DNA of 38,689 nt from Planctomycetota bacterium (GTDB taxonomy: Bacteria; Planctomycetota; JAJSAM01; JAJVHW01): the NCBI GenBank assembly GCA_024280885.1, contig JAJRPF010000007.1, positions 1 to 38,689 on the forward strand, read 5' to 3'. Positions 16,376 through 25,095 of this stretch are shown here, one piece after another. The notes beneath the pieces were generated by a model that was not told the DNA's origin, made no database searches, and was given only the letters and a program-made list of their open reading frames with translations. The position numbers and the translations under genes are program-made. Within the stretch, counting starts at the first letter, position 1. Each line of letters opens with the position of its first letter.

Positions 16376-17158
16376 ATGCTGAGCGAACTCCCCGCCCATC
16401 GCGATCTCCTCTGGCTACTCGTCGTCCGCGAGATCCGGGTGCGCTATGCGCGCGCTGCTCTCGGCGCCGCGTGGGCAGTCTTCCCGCCGCTCGTCATGAT
16501 GGCGGTATTCAGCGTGATGAACTTCGGCCGCCTCATCGATCCGCACAGCCCGTACGCGTCGATCCCCTACCCGGTCTTCGCGTTTCTCGGCTTGCTGCCA
16601 TGGGTGCATTTTTCGACGTCGTTGACCCAGGCGACGCCCTCGCTCGTGCTGGCCGCCGCGATGCTGAAGAAGTCGCGATTCCCGCACGAGGCGGTGCCGA
16701 TCGCGCGCGTGATCGCGACGTTGCTGGATTTCGCCGTCGGGCTCTTCGTTCTGGCGGGGCTGCTTGCCTGGAATCACATCCCGATCGGCGTCGAGGCGCT
16801 CGCGGCCATTCCAGTCTTCGGCCTGCAACTCGTGTTCACCGTCGGTCTGGCGCTGTTGCTCTCGGCCGCGAACATGTTCTATCGCGACGTGAACTACCTG
16901 CTCAACGTGGGCATCGTGCTCGCCATGTTCGCGACGTCGGTGGTCTATCCGATCGCCGTGACGGATCCGACGGTCGCGACGGTTCTCGCGCTGAACCCGA
17001 TGTCTGCGTACCTCGACGCGTATCGCGAGGCGCTACTCCTCGGCCAGTGGCCGTCTTTCGAGACACTCGGCCCGGGCGTTCTCGGCGCGTTGCTTTCGCT
17101 CGTCGTGGGCGCGTCGTTCTTTGCGCGCTGCTCGCACCGTTTCGCGGAGGAGATATGA
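16376..17158 (+). CDS. wzm: Polysaccharide ABC-2 type permease, Wzm-like
   Basis: The 260-residue protein has six hydrophobic segments and the ABC-2 family N-terminus: an amphipathic start (HRDLLWLLVVREIRVRY) leading into ALGAAWAVFPPLVMMAVFSV. The segment AFLGLLPWVHFSTSL and the later NMFYRDVNYLLNVGIVL are characteristic of exporters for O-antigen, teichoic acid and capsule (Wzm, TagG, KpsM). It pairs with the ATPase that follows with an ATGA overlap, forming a homodimeric channel that moves lipid-linked glycan across the inner membrane. The gene begins 14 nt after the glycosyltransferase stop. Length is normal for the family. Confidence 0.92.
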   Translation: MLSELPAHRDLLWLLVVREIRVRYARAALGAAWAVFPPLVMMAVFSVMNFGRLIDPHSPYASIPYPVFAFLGLLPWVHFSTSLTQATPSLVLAAAMLKKSRFPHEAVPIARVIATLLDFAVGLFVLAGLLAWNHIPIGVEALAAIPVFGLQLVFTVGLALLLSAANMFYRDVNYLLNVGIVLAMFATSVVYPIAVTDPTVATVLALNPMSAYLDAYREALLLGQWPSFETLGPGVLGALLSLVVGASFFARCSHRFAEEI

Positions 17159-18381
17159 GCGCGCGCATCGTGTTCGACAGTGTCCGTAAGACATTCCGTC
17201 GGCGCAATCGATCGGACTCTCTGCGCGACGCGCTCCCGCGCGCACTCGGTCGCTTGATCGGTCGCAACGTGCAGGCCACGCCGCCCTTCGTTGCGCTCGA
17301 CGATGTCTCGTTCGAGGTCGGCGAGGGCGAGGTGCTCGGGATCGTCGGCGGCAACGGCGCGGGAAAGAGCACGAGTCTGCGGCTCGCGGCAGGTGTCTAT
17401 CGACCGGATGGTGGGTCAGTGCAGGTGGACGGCCGGATTTCGGCTCTCATCGAACTCTCCGCGGGTTTTCACCCCGATCTCTCGGGCCGCGAGAACATCC
17501 ATCTCGTCGGGGCGCTCCACGGTCTTCGGCGGCGCGAGGTCGCCGCGAAGATCGGTGCGATCTCGGAGTTCGCCGACATCGGTGAGTTCCTCGATGCGCC
17601 CGTGCGCACGTATTCGACGGGCATGGCCGTCCGTCTCGGCTTCTCCGTCGCCGTTCACGTCCCTGCGGAAGTGCTACTCGTGGACGAGGTGCTCGCGGTC
17701 GGCGACGCGGAGTTCCGCACCAAATGCCTGCGTCTCATGGCGAGGCGCCGGGACGAGGGCGTGACGGTCATCTTCGTCTCGCACAATCTCGCGATCATGG
17801 AGCAATTCTGCGATCGCGTGATCTTCCTGCACCACGGGCGCGTGCTCGCCGACGGCCCGCCACGGACGGTCATTGCGCAGTATCTCAGCACCGTCGCGGC
17901 CGAGCGGCGTGCGCAGATCCGGGAGGGGTCGCGAGCCGTTCCGTCGCGGCGCGGCACACACGAATTCAAGCTGGACGACGTTGTGCTGGACGGTGGTCCC
18001 GGCACGTCGGAGGGCGAGGTCGCGTACCGCGGGGCTCTGCGTGTGCGCGCGCGCTGGGCGGCACAGAAACCCATCACTGGGGTGCGGCTGCGATTGCACG
18101 TTCACTCCGCCGAGGCCGTTCTCTGCGGCACGGCATTGGCGGTCGACCTCCCCGAGATGTTCGAGGGCGAGGGCTCGCTCGAGGTCGTTGTCCCGAGCAT
18201 GGACTTCTTGCCCGGCGCGTACGACGTCACGATCGAGGCCCACGACGCGACCGGACTCGTCGTACTCGATCAACATGACCGTCTGCACGCGTTGACCGTC
18301 TCCGGCGAGCGTCCCGCGGGCGCGCAGGGCATCGTCGAGATCGCGTCTTCGTGGCGGGTTGCGCCGGACGCAGCGACGTAG
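17155..18381 (+). CDS. wzt: Polysaccharide ABC transporter ATPase with C-terminal domain, Wzt-like
   Basis: The 408-residue protein has an ABC nucleotide-binding domain: Walker A GGNGAGKST (65-73), signature YSTGMAVRLGF (about 153-163), Walker B VLLVDEVLAVGD (173-184) and the switch histidine at 210 (FVSHN). YSTGM is a small variant of the YSSGM form typical of TagH/Wzt/KpsT. From about 250 to 408 an extra beta-rich domain follows (LDDVVLDGGPGTSEGEVAYR, then LPEMFEGEGSLEVVVP and FLPGAYDVTIEAHD), matching in position and style the Wzt carbohydrate-binding domain that checks for a finished, capped glycan before export. A terminal modification enzyme is then expected; the radical SAM or a methyltransferase in this window may supply the cap. 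Strong GGAGG at 17146-17150. It overlaps the permease gene by ATGA. Confidence 0.93.
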   Translation: MSARIVFDSVRKTFRRRNRSDSLRDALPRALGRLIGRNVQATPPFVALDDVSFEVGEGEVLGIVGGNGAGKSTSLRLAAGVYRPDGGSVQVDGRISALIELSAGFHPDLSGRENIHLVGALHGLRRREVAAKIGAISEFADIGEFLDAPVRTYSTGMAVRLGFSVAVHVPAEVLLVDEVLAVGDAEFRTKCLRLMARRRDEGVTVIFVSHNLAIMEQFCDRVIFLHHGRVLADGPPRTVIAQYLSTVAAERRAQIREGSRAVPSRRGTHEFKLDDVVLDGGPGTSEGEVAYRGALRVRARWAAQKPITGVRLRLHVHSAEAVLCGTALAVDLPEMFEGEGSLEVVVPSMDFLPGAYDVTIEAHDATGLVVLDQHDRLHALTVSGERPAGAQGIVEIASSWRVAPDAAT

Positions 18382-18388
18382 GCGCACA

Positions 18389-18404
18389 GGCGCAGACAAG
18401 CGCC
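18389..18404. terminator. Short hairpin between convergent genes
   Basis: ggcgc at 18389-18393 pairs with gcgcc at 18400-18404 across a 6-nt loop, in the 39-bp gap between convergent stops. No T-run follows, so this is only a weak terminator candidate. Confidence 0.25.
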
Positions 18405-18420
18405 ATAGCGCAGCGCGCGC

Positions 18421-19215
18421 TCAGGTAGTGCGGCGTGTCAGGAAGAGACCGGTCTCGTAGCGTGGCGTGACGGTCCCGCCGGCACGCTCGATGATGCGCC
18501 CGATATGCGCTTCCAGCTTGTCACGCGTTGCGTCCTCGAGTCGGCAGTGATCCGGCCACGTCCGCATCAGACGGATGTACGTCTCCGCGTCGTACTCGCG
18601 CTCCCACGCGTAGCGACGGACGTCGCACGGGCGAAACTCCGGTGCCGCGTCGATGATCGCCCGCCACTTCTCGATACGGTCGATGACCGGTGGCGGCGGG
18701 CGGCCGTGGGGCTGCCGTGGCCAGCCCGTATCGTAGGCCTCCTGGACGTCCTGAAAGAAACCCGTGCCGTCCATGACGGGCCAGTGCCAGAAGAGCGCGA
18801 GCGCCCCTGCGGATCGGAGATGGGCCGCTGTCTTGCGGAAGCACGTTGCCGGATCGAGCCACTGGAACGAGCGCGCACCGAAGACCAGGCCGAAGCGTTC
18901 GCCCGGTCCGTCCCAATCGTCGAAGAGCGCGGTCTCGATCAGGACGTTCCCGAACTTCTTGGTGTTCCGGCGCGCGAGCATCGCGACGCGCGGGCCCGGT
19001 TCGATCGCCGTCAGGTGGGGGACACGCGGCGCGAATTGCCGCGTCGCCGTGCCGGGTCCGCAGCCGACTTCGAGGACGCGATCGTCGTGGCGGAGCGCCG
19101 CGTACGCGAGCACGTCGTCGATCAGTTCCGGGACGTACGCATTCCGAACGGCGTCGTACTCATCGGCGAAGCCGTCGAAGATCCAGTTGCCGTCCTTGTC
19201 CGTGGCCTTCCTCAT
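18421..19215 (-). CDS. Class I SAM-dependent methyltransferase
   Basis: The 264-residue protein has methyltransferase motif I VLEVGCGPGTATRQF (about 47-61), an acidic ribose-binding position in LTAIEPGPRVAML, and the later LVFGARSFQWLDP segment. This arrangement (…EYDAVR…, motif I, …FQWLD…) resembles the family of small-molecule methyltransferases that includes trans-aconitate and ubiquinone-type enzymes. The substrate is not evident. On the minus strand its ATG overlaps the stop of the upstream glycosyltransferase (ATGA), so the pair is an operon, and a sugar or lipid acceptor is a reasonable guess. The C-terminus has the ETYIRLMRTWPDH region common in these enzymes. Confidence 0.85.
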   Translation of the reverse strand: MRKATDKDGNWIFDGFADEYDAVRNAYVPELIDDVLAYAALRHDDRVLEVGCGPGTATRQFAPRVPHLTAIEPGPRVAMLARRNTKKFGNVLIETALFDDWDGPGERFGLVFGARSFQWLDPATCFRKTAAHLRSAGALALFWHWPVMDGTGFFQDVQEAYDTGWPRQPHGRPPPPVIDRIEKWRAIIDAAPEFRPCDVRRYAWEREYDAETYIRLMRTWPDHCRLEDATRDKLEAHIGRIIERAGGTVTPRYETGLFLTRRTT

Positions 19216-20438
19216 CGGCTGCGCTCCCTATGCGTGGCATTCAGTACGCGCCCGTATGCCGCGACGAGCTTCGGGCTCTGCATCTCCCAGCAGTACTTCT
19301 CGTGCGCGGCCGCCCGCAGCCTGCGGCCCCAATCGCGGCGCTCGTCGTCGGGCAGAGCGGCGAGTTTTCGGACGGCGGCGGCGATCGCAGCAGGCGTGAT
19401 GTCCGGGAGGATCTCGCCCGCGTCGAGCTCGCGCATCAGGTCGGCCTGCGCCGGAATGTCGCTGACCACCATCGGCAGCCCCGCTTGCAGGTACTCGAAG
19501 AGCTTGTTGGCGAGCGAAAGCGCCTGGCCCTTGTTCGTCGGACGGATCGGGGCGATGCCGACATCGGCTGCGCGCGTCCAGGCGGGCAGTTCCGACGGCG
19601 ACACGGCGTCGAGGAAGCGCACGCGTTTGGCGACACCGCGTTTCGTCGCCCGCTCTTCGAGTCGCGCGCGCATCCAGGTCACACCGAGGAAGACGAGCGC
19701 CCAGCGCTCGGGGAAGTCCGCGGCTGCATCGATCGCTTCCTCGGCGCCGCCCGACGGTGTGATGGTTCCCTGATAGAGCACGACGCGCGCGTCCTCGGGA
19801 AGCCCCGCGCGCGAACGGAGAAGAGGCGTCGGGTCGGGATCCGTGCGCTCCGGGGTGTTGAGCAAGACGACGGGTTCCACGCCATACCGTTCGTGCAGCT
19901 CCCGCGCGTAGAGCGGCGACGCCGTGATCAGGGCTGCGGTGCGCGGGATCAGGCGTCGTTCGAGACGCGCGCCCTTCCGACGCAAATGGGCCGTCACGGC
20001 ATCCATCGCGGCACGCTTTCCGCCGGTCACCCAATCGGCCACCCCTTGCCCCAACTTCTCCAGGCAGAGCTCGTGATCGTCGTGAACGTGCGGAATGCCG
20101 AGTCTTCGCGCGAGCCGCGCCGCGGGCAAGAGCGTCTCGAGATCGTGCCCGTGAACGACGTCCGGGCCGCTGCGCTCCGCCGCCCGCGCGAGAAACTCGT
20201 AGCGCGAGAAGTAGCGTGCCAGCGGCAGCAGCCGCGCGGCTCCGGTCATCTCGAGCCACGCCGGTTGTTCGTGGCGGACCACCCAGACACCGCGGTCTTC
20301 CTCGCCCTCGGGCAACCCCTCGCCGAGCAGGCAGTGGATCGTCACCTCGTGGCCGAGATCCGCGAGCGTGCGCGCCTCGCGCCCGACGCGTGCGTCGTGC
20401 GTGTAGCGATTGGTCAGCAGCATCGCAATCCGAGCCAC
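19212..20438 (-). CDS. Glycosyltransferase, GT4-like
   Basis: The 408-residue protein starts VARIAMLLTNRYTHDARV, the usual first strand and loop of family-4 glycosyltransferases, and has PDVVHGHDLETLLPAARLA with a DDHE-like acceptor motif (VHDDHELCLE). The C-terminal half has VVLYQGTITPSGGAEEAI and the donor site NKLFEYLQAGLPMVVSD (the E-x7-E type region). It resembles enzymes that transfer glucose, mannose or similar sugars to lipid-linked precursors. The GTG at 20438 is preferred to ATG 20423 because it restores a full first strand. It is divergent from the gene at 20493 with only 54 bp between, and is co-transcribed with the methyltransferase. No TANNNT box is seen at the expected distance. 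Confidence 0.88.
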   Translation of the reverse strand: MARIAMLLTNRYTHDARVGREARTLADLGHEVTIHCLLGEGLPEGEEDRGVWVVRHEQPAWLEMTGAARLLPLARYFSRYEFLARAAERSGPDVVHGHDLETLLPAARLARRLGIPHVHDDHELCLEKLGQGVADWVTGGKRAAMDAVTAHLRRKGARLERRLIPRTAALITASPLYARELHERYGVEPVVLLNTPERTDPDPTPLLRSRAGLPEDARVVLYQGTITPSGGAEEAIDAAADFPERWALVFLGVTWMRARLEERATKRGVAKRVRFLDAVSPSELPAWTRAADVGIAPIRPTNKGQALSLANKLFEYLQAGLPMVVSDIPAQADLMRELDAGEILPDITPAAIAAAVRKLAALPDDERRDWGRRLRAAAHEKYCWEMQSPKLVAAYGRVLNATHRERSR

Positions 20439-20477
20439 GCGCGCAGTGGAACAGGTGCCGCGGCGCGTGGGAAGCGA

Positions 20478-20483
20478 TAGGTT
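20478..20483 (+). promoter_or_regulatory. TANNNT -10-like box before the GT at 20493
   Basis: TAGGTT ends 9 nt before the ATG, inside a 54-bp divergent intergenic gap, with no Shine-Dalgarno site. Confidence 0.45.
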
Positions 20484-20492
20484 CTGCGTTCC

Positions 20493-21758
20493 ATGCGTCG
20501 CGTACTGCTCATCGCCTACTACTTCCCGCCCTCGGTGGACGCCGGGGCGAAGCGGGCGCTCGGATTCGCGCGGCATCTCGGTGCGCACGGCTTCGAAGTG
20601 ACCGTGTTGACTGTTCGCGACGGGAACTACGCGACTGCTCCCGACGACGCGTGGGAGGACGGTCCGGAGATCGTGCGCGTGCCCGAGGAGCGCTTTCCCT
20701 GGCAGAGCGGTGCGCCGGCGGGGCGTCCGGAAGCCGCCGCGTCGTCCGGCGCGTCGGCGTCGGCGCTGCGTCAGATGGTCCGGACGGCGCTCTACGTTCC
20801 GGATGCCTGGCGCGGATTTCGGCGTCCCGCAATTCGTCGGGCGTTGGCGCTGCACGCCGAGCATCCCTTCGATGTGGTGTGGACGACGTCGTCGCCGTGG
20901 ACGCTGCTCGGGGTCGGCGCCGCGCTTCGGGACGCCGGGTTGCCGTGGGTCGCCGATCTGCGCGATCTGTGGCTGCGGAACCAATACGGGTATCCGCACG
21001 GTCGGATGCGGCGGGCGGTCGATGCGCGTCTCGAGCGCGATTGGCTCGCGCGAGCGGATGTGATCACGACCACAACCGACGCGCAGGCGGAACTTCTGCG
21101 GACGGATGCGTTCGGGCCACCCGTGCATACCGTTCGCAATGGTTTTCTCGCCGCCACCGACGCGGAGCGGGACCCGTGCGCTGACGCCGACACGTTCCGC
21201 ATCGTGTTCGCGGGGAAGCTCTACGCGCACGCGGACCACTCAGCGGTGCCGTTCCTGAACGTGCTGGCCGCGTGGCGAGAGCGTGCGTCGGAGGAGGTGT
21301 TGCGTGTGCGCGCCGACTTCTATGGGCGCGTGGACGACGGCTTTGACGCGGCTGTGGCGGCACGTGAGCTGACCGAGATCGTCCACTTTCACGGGCTCGT
21401 CGGACGCGAGCGCGTCGCCGCGGAGTTGGCCGATGCGGATGTCGCGTTGGTGCTCGTCCCCCGTGCCCATCGCGAGATCGTCGTGACCAAGCTCTACGAC
21501 GCAATCGGCGCGCTCACGCCCGTCCTGCTCCTCGGGCCGACCGACGGCGAGGCCGCGGCAGTCCTGCACGATGTGGGCGGTGGTCGCGCCTGCGAGCCGG
21601 ATGATACGGACGGCGCCCTCGCGTGGCTGCGCGCGCGGGCGGCGGCGGGGCGTGCAACCGACGCCGAGCGGGCCGCGCGTCGTGAGCGCGCAGCGCCCTA
21701 TGCGTACGCGTCGCTGGCGGGCGAGCTGGCGTCGGTTCTGGACGGCGTGATCCGGTAG
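20493..21758 (+). CDS. Glycosyltransferase, GT4-like
   Basis: The 421-residue protein begins MRRVLLIAYYFPPSVDAGAK, then ALGFARHLGAHGFEVTVLTV, the N-terminal pattern of GT4 enzymes found in capsule and exopolysaccharide clusters. WVADLRDLWLRN lies in the middle. The C-terminal half has FRIVFAGKLYAHADHS, a VHFHGLVGRERVAAELADA strand-helix typical of the donor domain and TKLYDAIGALTPVLLLGP where the donor glutamate region normally lies. Here the usual E in E-x7-E is not obvious (KLYDAIGA with Asp), a possible specificity change. Its 3' end overlaps the convergent membrane-protein gene by 61 bp. It forms a single-gene unit. Confidence 0.85.
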   Translation: MRRVLLIAYYFPPSVDAGAKRALGFARHLGAHGFEVTVLTVRDGNYATAPDDAWEDGPEIVRVPEERFPWQSGAPAGRPEAAASSGASASALRQMVRTALYVPDAWRGFRRPAIRRALALHAEHPFDVVWTTSSPWTLLGVGAALRDAGLPWVADLRDLWLRNQYGYPHGRMRRAVDARLERDWLARADVITTTTDAQAELLRTDAFGPPVHTVRNGFLAATDAERDPCADADTFRIVFAGKLYAHADHSAVPFLNVLAAWRERASEEVLRVRADFYGRVDDGFDAAVAARELTEIVHFHGLVGRERVAAELADADVALVLVPRAHREIVVTKLYDAIGALTPVLLLGPTDGEAAAVLHDVGGGRACEPDDTDGALAWLRARAAAGRATDAERAARRERAAPYAYASLAGELASVLDGVIR

Positions 21759-23098
21759 ACCAACGACGCGCAGACGAGCGCGAGTACGAGCGCGAGCGGT
21801 CGGCGGACGAGCACGGGGATTTGCCACAGCGGCACGAACGGCTCCCAGAGACGCATCGAGAGGCAGACGAGCAGGATGGCGATCAGTCCGCGTCGTGAGA
21901 CGCGCTCGTCGGCCCCCGCAGCGCGCAGAATTGCCGGGATAGCGAAAGGGGTCAGGTAGACGAGCATGCGGCCCGCGTCGGTGATGAGCAGGCTGAGAAC
22001 ACACGGGATGGCGAAGCCGACGGCAGCGCGTGTCCAGCGGTCCGGGCGACGCAGCGAGAGCGCGATGAGCGCCCACCCGGCCGCGAAGGGGGAGTAGAGG
22101 CGCGCGACGTTGTCGGGTTGGTGCTTCCAGGGGAAGAGCCACGCGCTACCGGTCACGAACTCCGTGTACGCCTTCGCCTCCTGGGGTTGGAAGCGCAGCC
22201 ACGCGAAGACGAGCAGCGCCGGGGCGGCGACCAGCCCCGCGCGCAGAGCCGCCTTCACGCCGAGGCCGCTCTCGCGCCCCCAGAGCCAGCGGACCGGGAC
22301 GAGGTAGAGCACGATCTCCTTCGTCAACGCCCCGACGAGGAACCAGATCACGAGCTCCCAGTCGCGTCCGCGGACGATTGCGCGGGCCGCCAGGACCACG
22401 ATCAGCATCGCGAGCGGGTCCGGCATGGCGTAGTTGTACGAGTTGTAGAGCGTTGCGAAGGACGCGAGATAGAGCAGCACGCCGAGATGGCGCGCCGCCG
22501 TGCCGAACTTCAGATCGCGTAGTAGTAGCGAGAGCGCGGGGCCGGTCGCTGCGATCGAGACCGCGGCGAGTCGCCAGTAGCCATCTGAGACTGCGAGCCA
22601 GGTCGGCGTCGAACCGAAGGGCGGCGCCAGCTTGCGCGCGAGCCACGGGGCCAGCACGCGAAACCGAAACCAGCCGCCGGGGCGCCACGGCCACTCGTCT
22701 GCCATGCGGAGATAGAGCCGCGCGTCGCCTTCCCACACGCGACCGCTCCCGCGGATGTCGTGGAACGTCAACATCGGCGTGACCACGGCGATGGAGACGA
22801 GAGCCGCGAGGACCGCGGGCCGCCGTGCGATCTTGTCGGGAACGAGGAAGAGCGCCAAACCGGGTACGACGAACCCGAGGATCGTGGCGGCCGACATGCG
22901 CGTCATCCGCAGCGCGGTTTCGAGGCCGCGATCCACGATCGCGTCAGCCGGCCCGAAGAGAGCGGACCCGCCGTGCTGGAAGAGCGTCGTGCCGAGCGCG
23001 ATCGCGACGAGACTGAGCCCGGCGAAGCGTATCCAGCGCGTCAACATCGCCTGGGCGGGCGTCAGCGGTCGATCGTCGGAGGGAGAATCCGGGCTCAC
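21698..23098 (-). CDS. Polytopic membrane protein, possibly a GT-C glycosyltransferase
   Basis: The 466-residue protein has about ten hydrophobic segments. After the third comes the loop RVWEGDARLYLRMADEW (about 120-136, Asp125), then PGGWFRFRVLAPWLA. Further on are YNYAMPDPLAML and GALTKEIVLYLVPVRWL, a Lys-Glu pair seen in some mannosyltransferase-like membrane proteins. The GTG at 23098 is chosen since further upstream the frame enters the divergent asnB gene. The 5' end is only 82 bp from that asnB start. The 3' end overlaps the convergent glycosyltransferase by 61 bp, ending with a TAG at 21698-21700. Function is inferred from topology and motif style only; a role in glycan assembly fits the neighbours. 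Confidence 0.65.
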   Translation of the reverse strand: MSPDSPSDDRPLTPAQAMLTRWIRFAGLSLVAIALGTTLFQHGGSALFGPADAIVDRGLETALRMTRMSAATILGFVVPGLALFLVPDKIARRPAVLAALVSIAVVTPMLTFHDIRGSGRVWEGDARLYLRMADEWPWRPGGWFRFRVLAPWLARKLAPPFGSTPTWLAVSDGYWRLAAVSIAATGPALSLLLRDLKFGTAARHLGVLLYLASFATLYNSYNYAMPDPLAMLIVVLAARAIVRGRDWELVIWFLVGALTKEIVLYLVPVRWLWGRESGLGVKAALRAGLVAAPALLVFAWLRFQPQEAKAYTEFVTGSAWLFPWKHQPDNVARLYSPFAAGWALIALSLRRPDRWTRAAVGFAIPCVLSLLITDAGRMLVYLTPFAIPAILRAAGADERVSRRGLIAILLVCLSMRLWEPFVPLWQIPVLVRRPLALVLALVCASLVYRITPSRTDASSPASDAYA

Positions 23099-23166
23099 GA
23101 CGCTCTTCTTAGCGGTGATCGTCGGAAGTCGCGAGACGGGAATCGGACTCCTCGGTCGTCCAACCG

Positions 23167-23172
23167 TACGAT
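23167..23172 (+). promoter_or_regulatory. TANNNT -10-like box before asnB copy 2
   Basis: TACGAT ends 8 nt before ATG 23181. TACGATCAG is shared exactly with the box before the radical SAM gene (14182-14190). Confidence 0.5.
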
Positions 23173-23180
23173 CAGACACC

Positions 23181-25022
23181 ATGTGCGGCATCTGCGGCGT
23201 CACTCTTCCCCCTCCGGGCTCCGGCTCGGCGACTGCTTCGACCGAGGCGGCGTTCGGCGATGTACGGCGCATGGCGGGGCAGTTGCGGCATCGTGGTCCG
23301 GGGGATCTCGGCCTCGTCGCGTCCGGATCGTCGGTGCTCGGATCCACACGACTCCACGTCAACGACCCCGACGCCCCGTCTGGCCCGTATGCCGCGCTCG
23401 ACGGTCGCGTCGTTGCCACAATCAATGGCGAGATCTGGAACCACGCCGCGCTCCGCCACGAATTGCGCTCGCGCGGGATCGCCGTACCGGACGGACCTGA
23501 TACAGCGGTTGTTGCTCCGCTCTATGCGGAGTTCGGTGTCGCGGGGCTGGCGCGACTGCGCGGCATGTTCGCGGCGGCGATCCACGACGCGCGGACGGGC
23601 GAGACCGTTCTCGCGCGCGATCGTTTCGGGATCAAGCCGCTCTACTACACGGCTGGCGCGCAACTGCAGTTCGCGTCCGAAGCCGGCGCGCTTCCCGCAA
23701 CCGGCGAGATCGATCGCGACGCGCTGCGGGACTACCTGGTGCTCGGCGTCGTCCCCGCGCCACGCACGCTCGACGCCGGAATCCGGAAGGTTCCCGCTGG
23801 TACCGCCGTGATCCATGGTCCGACCGGTCGCCGCGAGGTCCCGTTCGCCCCGGCGCCCAGTCCCTGCAATCTCAGTCCCGGCAACCGCGATGCGGACCCG
23901 AATGCCGTGCGTGAGGCCCTCGGAGCCTCGGTTCGGCGTCACTTGATGGGAGACGTGCCGGCCGGCGTCTTTCTTTCCGGCGGGCTCGACTCGGCAGCCA
24001 TCGCGGCGCTGGTCCGGGACGCCGGAACTCCGCTGCGGACGTTCGCGATGACGTTCCCAGGCGAGGGAACTTACGACGAGTCCGTCGCGGCAAGGCGGAC
24101 CGCGCAGTTCCTCGGTGCGGAACACGTCGAGACCGCGTTCGACGCGGGCGATCTCCCCGCGCTCCTACACGATTGCGCGCGACACTTCGGCGAGCCCTTC
24201 GGCGACTCGTCGGCGCTCGCCGTACTCGCGCTCTCGCGTGTCGCCGCCCAGCATGTCACCGTCGTTCTGACTGGCACGGGGGCCGACGAGCTCTTCATGG
24301 GTTATCGTCGCTACGGCCTCGGACGAGTCCCGCCTGGCACCGGCGCGCTGTGCCGCGCCGCCGCCGCCGTACTCCCGGCATCCCGTCGCGGGCCGCTCGG
24401 GACTGCGGGAGCCCTCGTGCGCAAACTCGCATCGTCAGCGACGGCGGGCGACGCCGGCGCGCGCTACCTGGAACGTCTCGCCGTCGTGCCGCCCGCGTGG
24501 CGCGCCCGACTCCTGGGAGACGCCGCGCCGCCGCCCGTTCTGACGCGCGTTCGAGACGCCTTTCACGGCGCCCGCTCGTTTGCGGATGGCGCGCGCGCGG
24601 CGGATCTCGCCATCTACCTCCCCGACGATCTACTCGCGAAGGAGGACCGCACCACGATGGCCTGCGGCCTCGAGAACCGCGTGCCCTTCCTGGACGACGA
24701 GGTCGCCGACCTGGCGGGCGGCGTGCCCGCAGCGGTCCATGGGCGCGAGAAGCGACTCCTGCGACGCTCGCTCCGCGGCCTGCTCCCCGAGGACGTTCTG
24801 CGCCGCCGCAAGCACGGCTTCGCCGTCCCGGTCTCGGAGTGGTGCCGCACACGTCACGCGGGGCTGGTGGACGACCTCCTCCTCGCCCCCGGCGCCCGCG
24901 TCCGGGACCTCCTCGACGGCGCCGCGATCGACGCACTGGTCGCGACCCACCGCCGCGGCGACGACGCCCTGGGCCCAGCCCTCTACGCCCTACTAGCCCT
25001 AGAATCCAGCCTAACAACCTGA
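23181..25022 (+). CDS. asnB: AsnB-type glutamine-hydrolysing amidotransferase (copy 2)
   Basis: The 613-residue protein starts MCGICGV with nucleophile Cys2, then RHRGPGDLGL and TINGEIWNH, the canonical class II amidotransferase motifs, more orthodox than those of copy 1. The synthetase half has GVFLSGGLDSAAIAAL for the pyrophosphate loop and VVLTGTGADELFMGY. The C-terminal KHGFAVPVSEW is a further family signature. It is clearly diverged from the copy at 1628-3517, so this is not a recent duplication. The family makes asparagine from aspartate, but members in exopolysaccharide loci (the exosortase- and O-antigen-linked AsnB group) are thought to amidate other acids. Its neighbours on both sides are glycan genes. 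The stop is followed by the solo palindrome arm and a hairpin. Confidence 0.92.
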   Translation: MCGICGVTLPPPGSGSATASTEAAFGDVRRMAGQLRHRGPGDLGLVASGSSVLGSTRLHVNDPDAPSGPYAALDGRVVATINGEIWNHAALRHELRSRGIAVPDGPDTAVVAPLYAEFGVAGLARLRGMFAAAIHDARTGETVLARDRFGIKPLYYTAGAQLQFASEAGALPATGEIDRDALRDYLVLGVVPAPRTLDAGIRKVPAGTAVIHGPTGRREVPFAPAPSPCNLSPGNRDADPNAVREALGASVRRHLMGDVPAGVFLSGGLDSAAIAALVRDAGTPLRTFAMTFPGEGTYDESVAARRTAQFLGAEHVETAFDAGDLPALLHDCARHFGEPFGDSSALAVLALSRVAAQHVTVVLTGTGADELFMGYRRYGLGRVPPGTGALCRAAAAVLPASRRGPLGTAGALVRKLASSATAGDAGARYLERLAVVPPAWRARLLGDAAPPPVLTRVRDAFHGARSFADGARAADLAIYLPDDLLAKEDRTTMACGLENRVPFLDDEVADLAGGVPAAVHGREKRLLRRSLRGLLPEDVLRRRKHGFAVPVSEWCRTRHAGLVDDLLLAPGARVRDLLDGAAIDALVATHRRGDDALGPALYALLALESSLTT

Positions 25023-25036
25023 CAACCTGACACACA

Positions 25037-25069
25037 GACCGGGTCGGCCTTTGGGCCTTATAGCCTCAA
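25037..25069. repeat. Solo arm of the 373-473 palindrome family
   Basis: This 33-bp stretch matches the left arm at 373-405 with one substitution (ttgggcc here, tggggcc there). No inverted second arm follows within about 100 bp. It lies 14 bp after the asnB copy 2 stop. It shows the palindrome belongs to a dispersed family that can lose an arm. Confidence 0.8.
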
Positions 25070-25095
25070 GACCCCCGCGCTGCTGTGCCCCGAAG

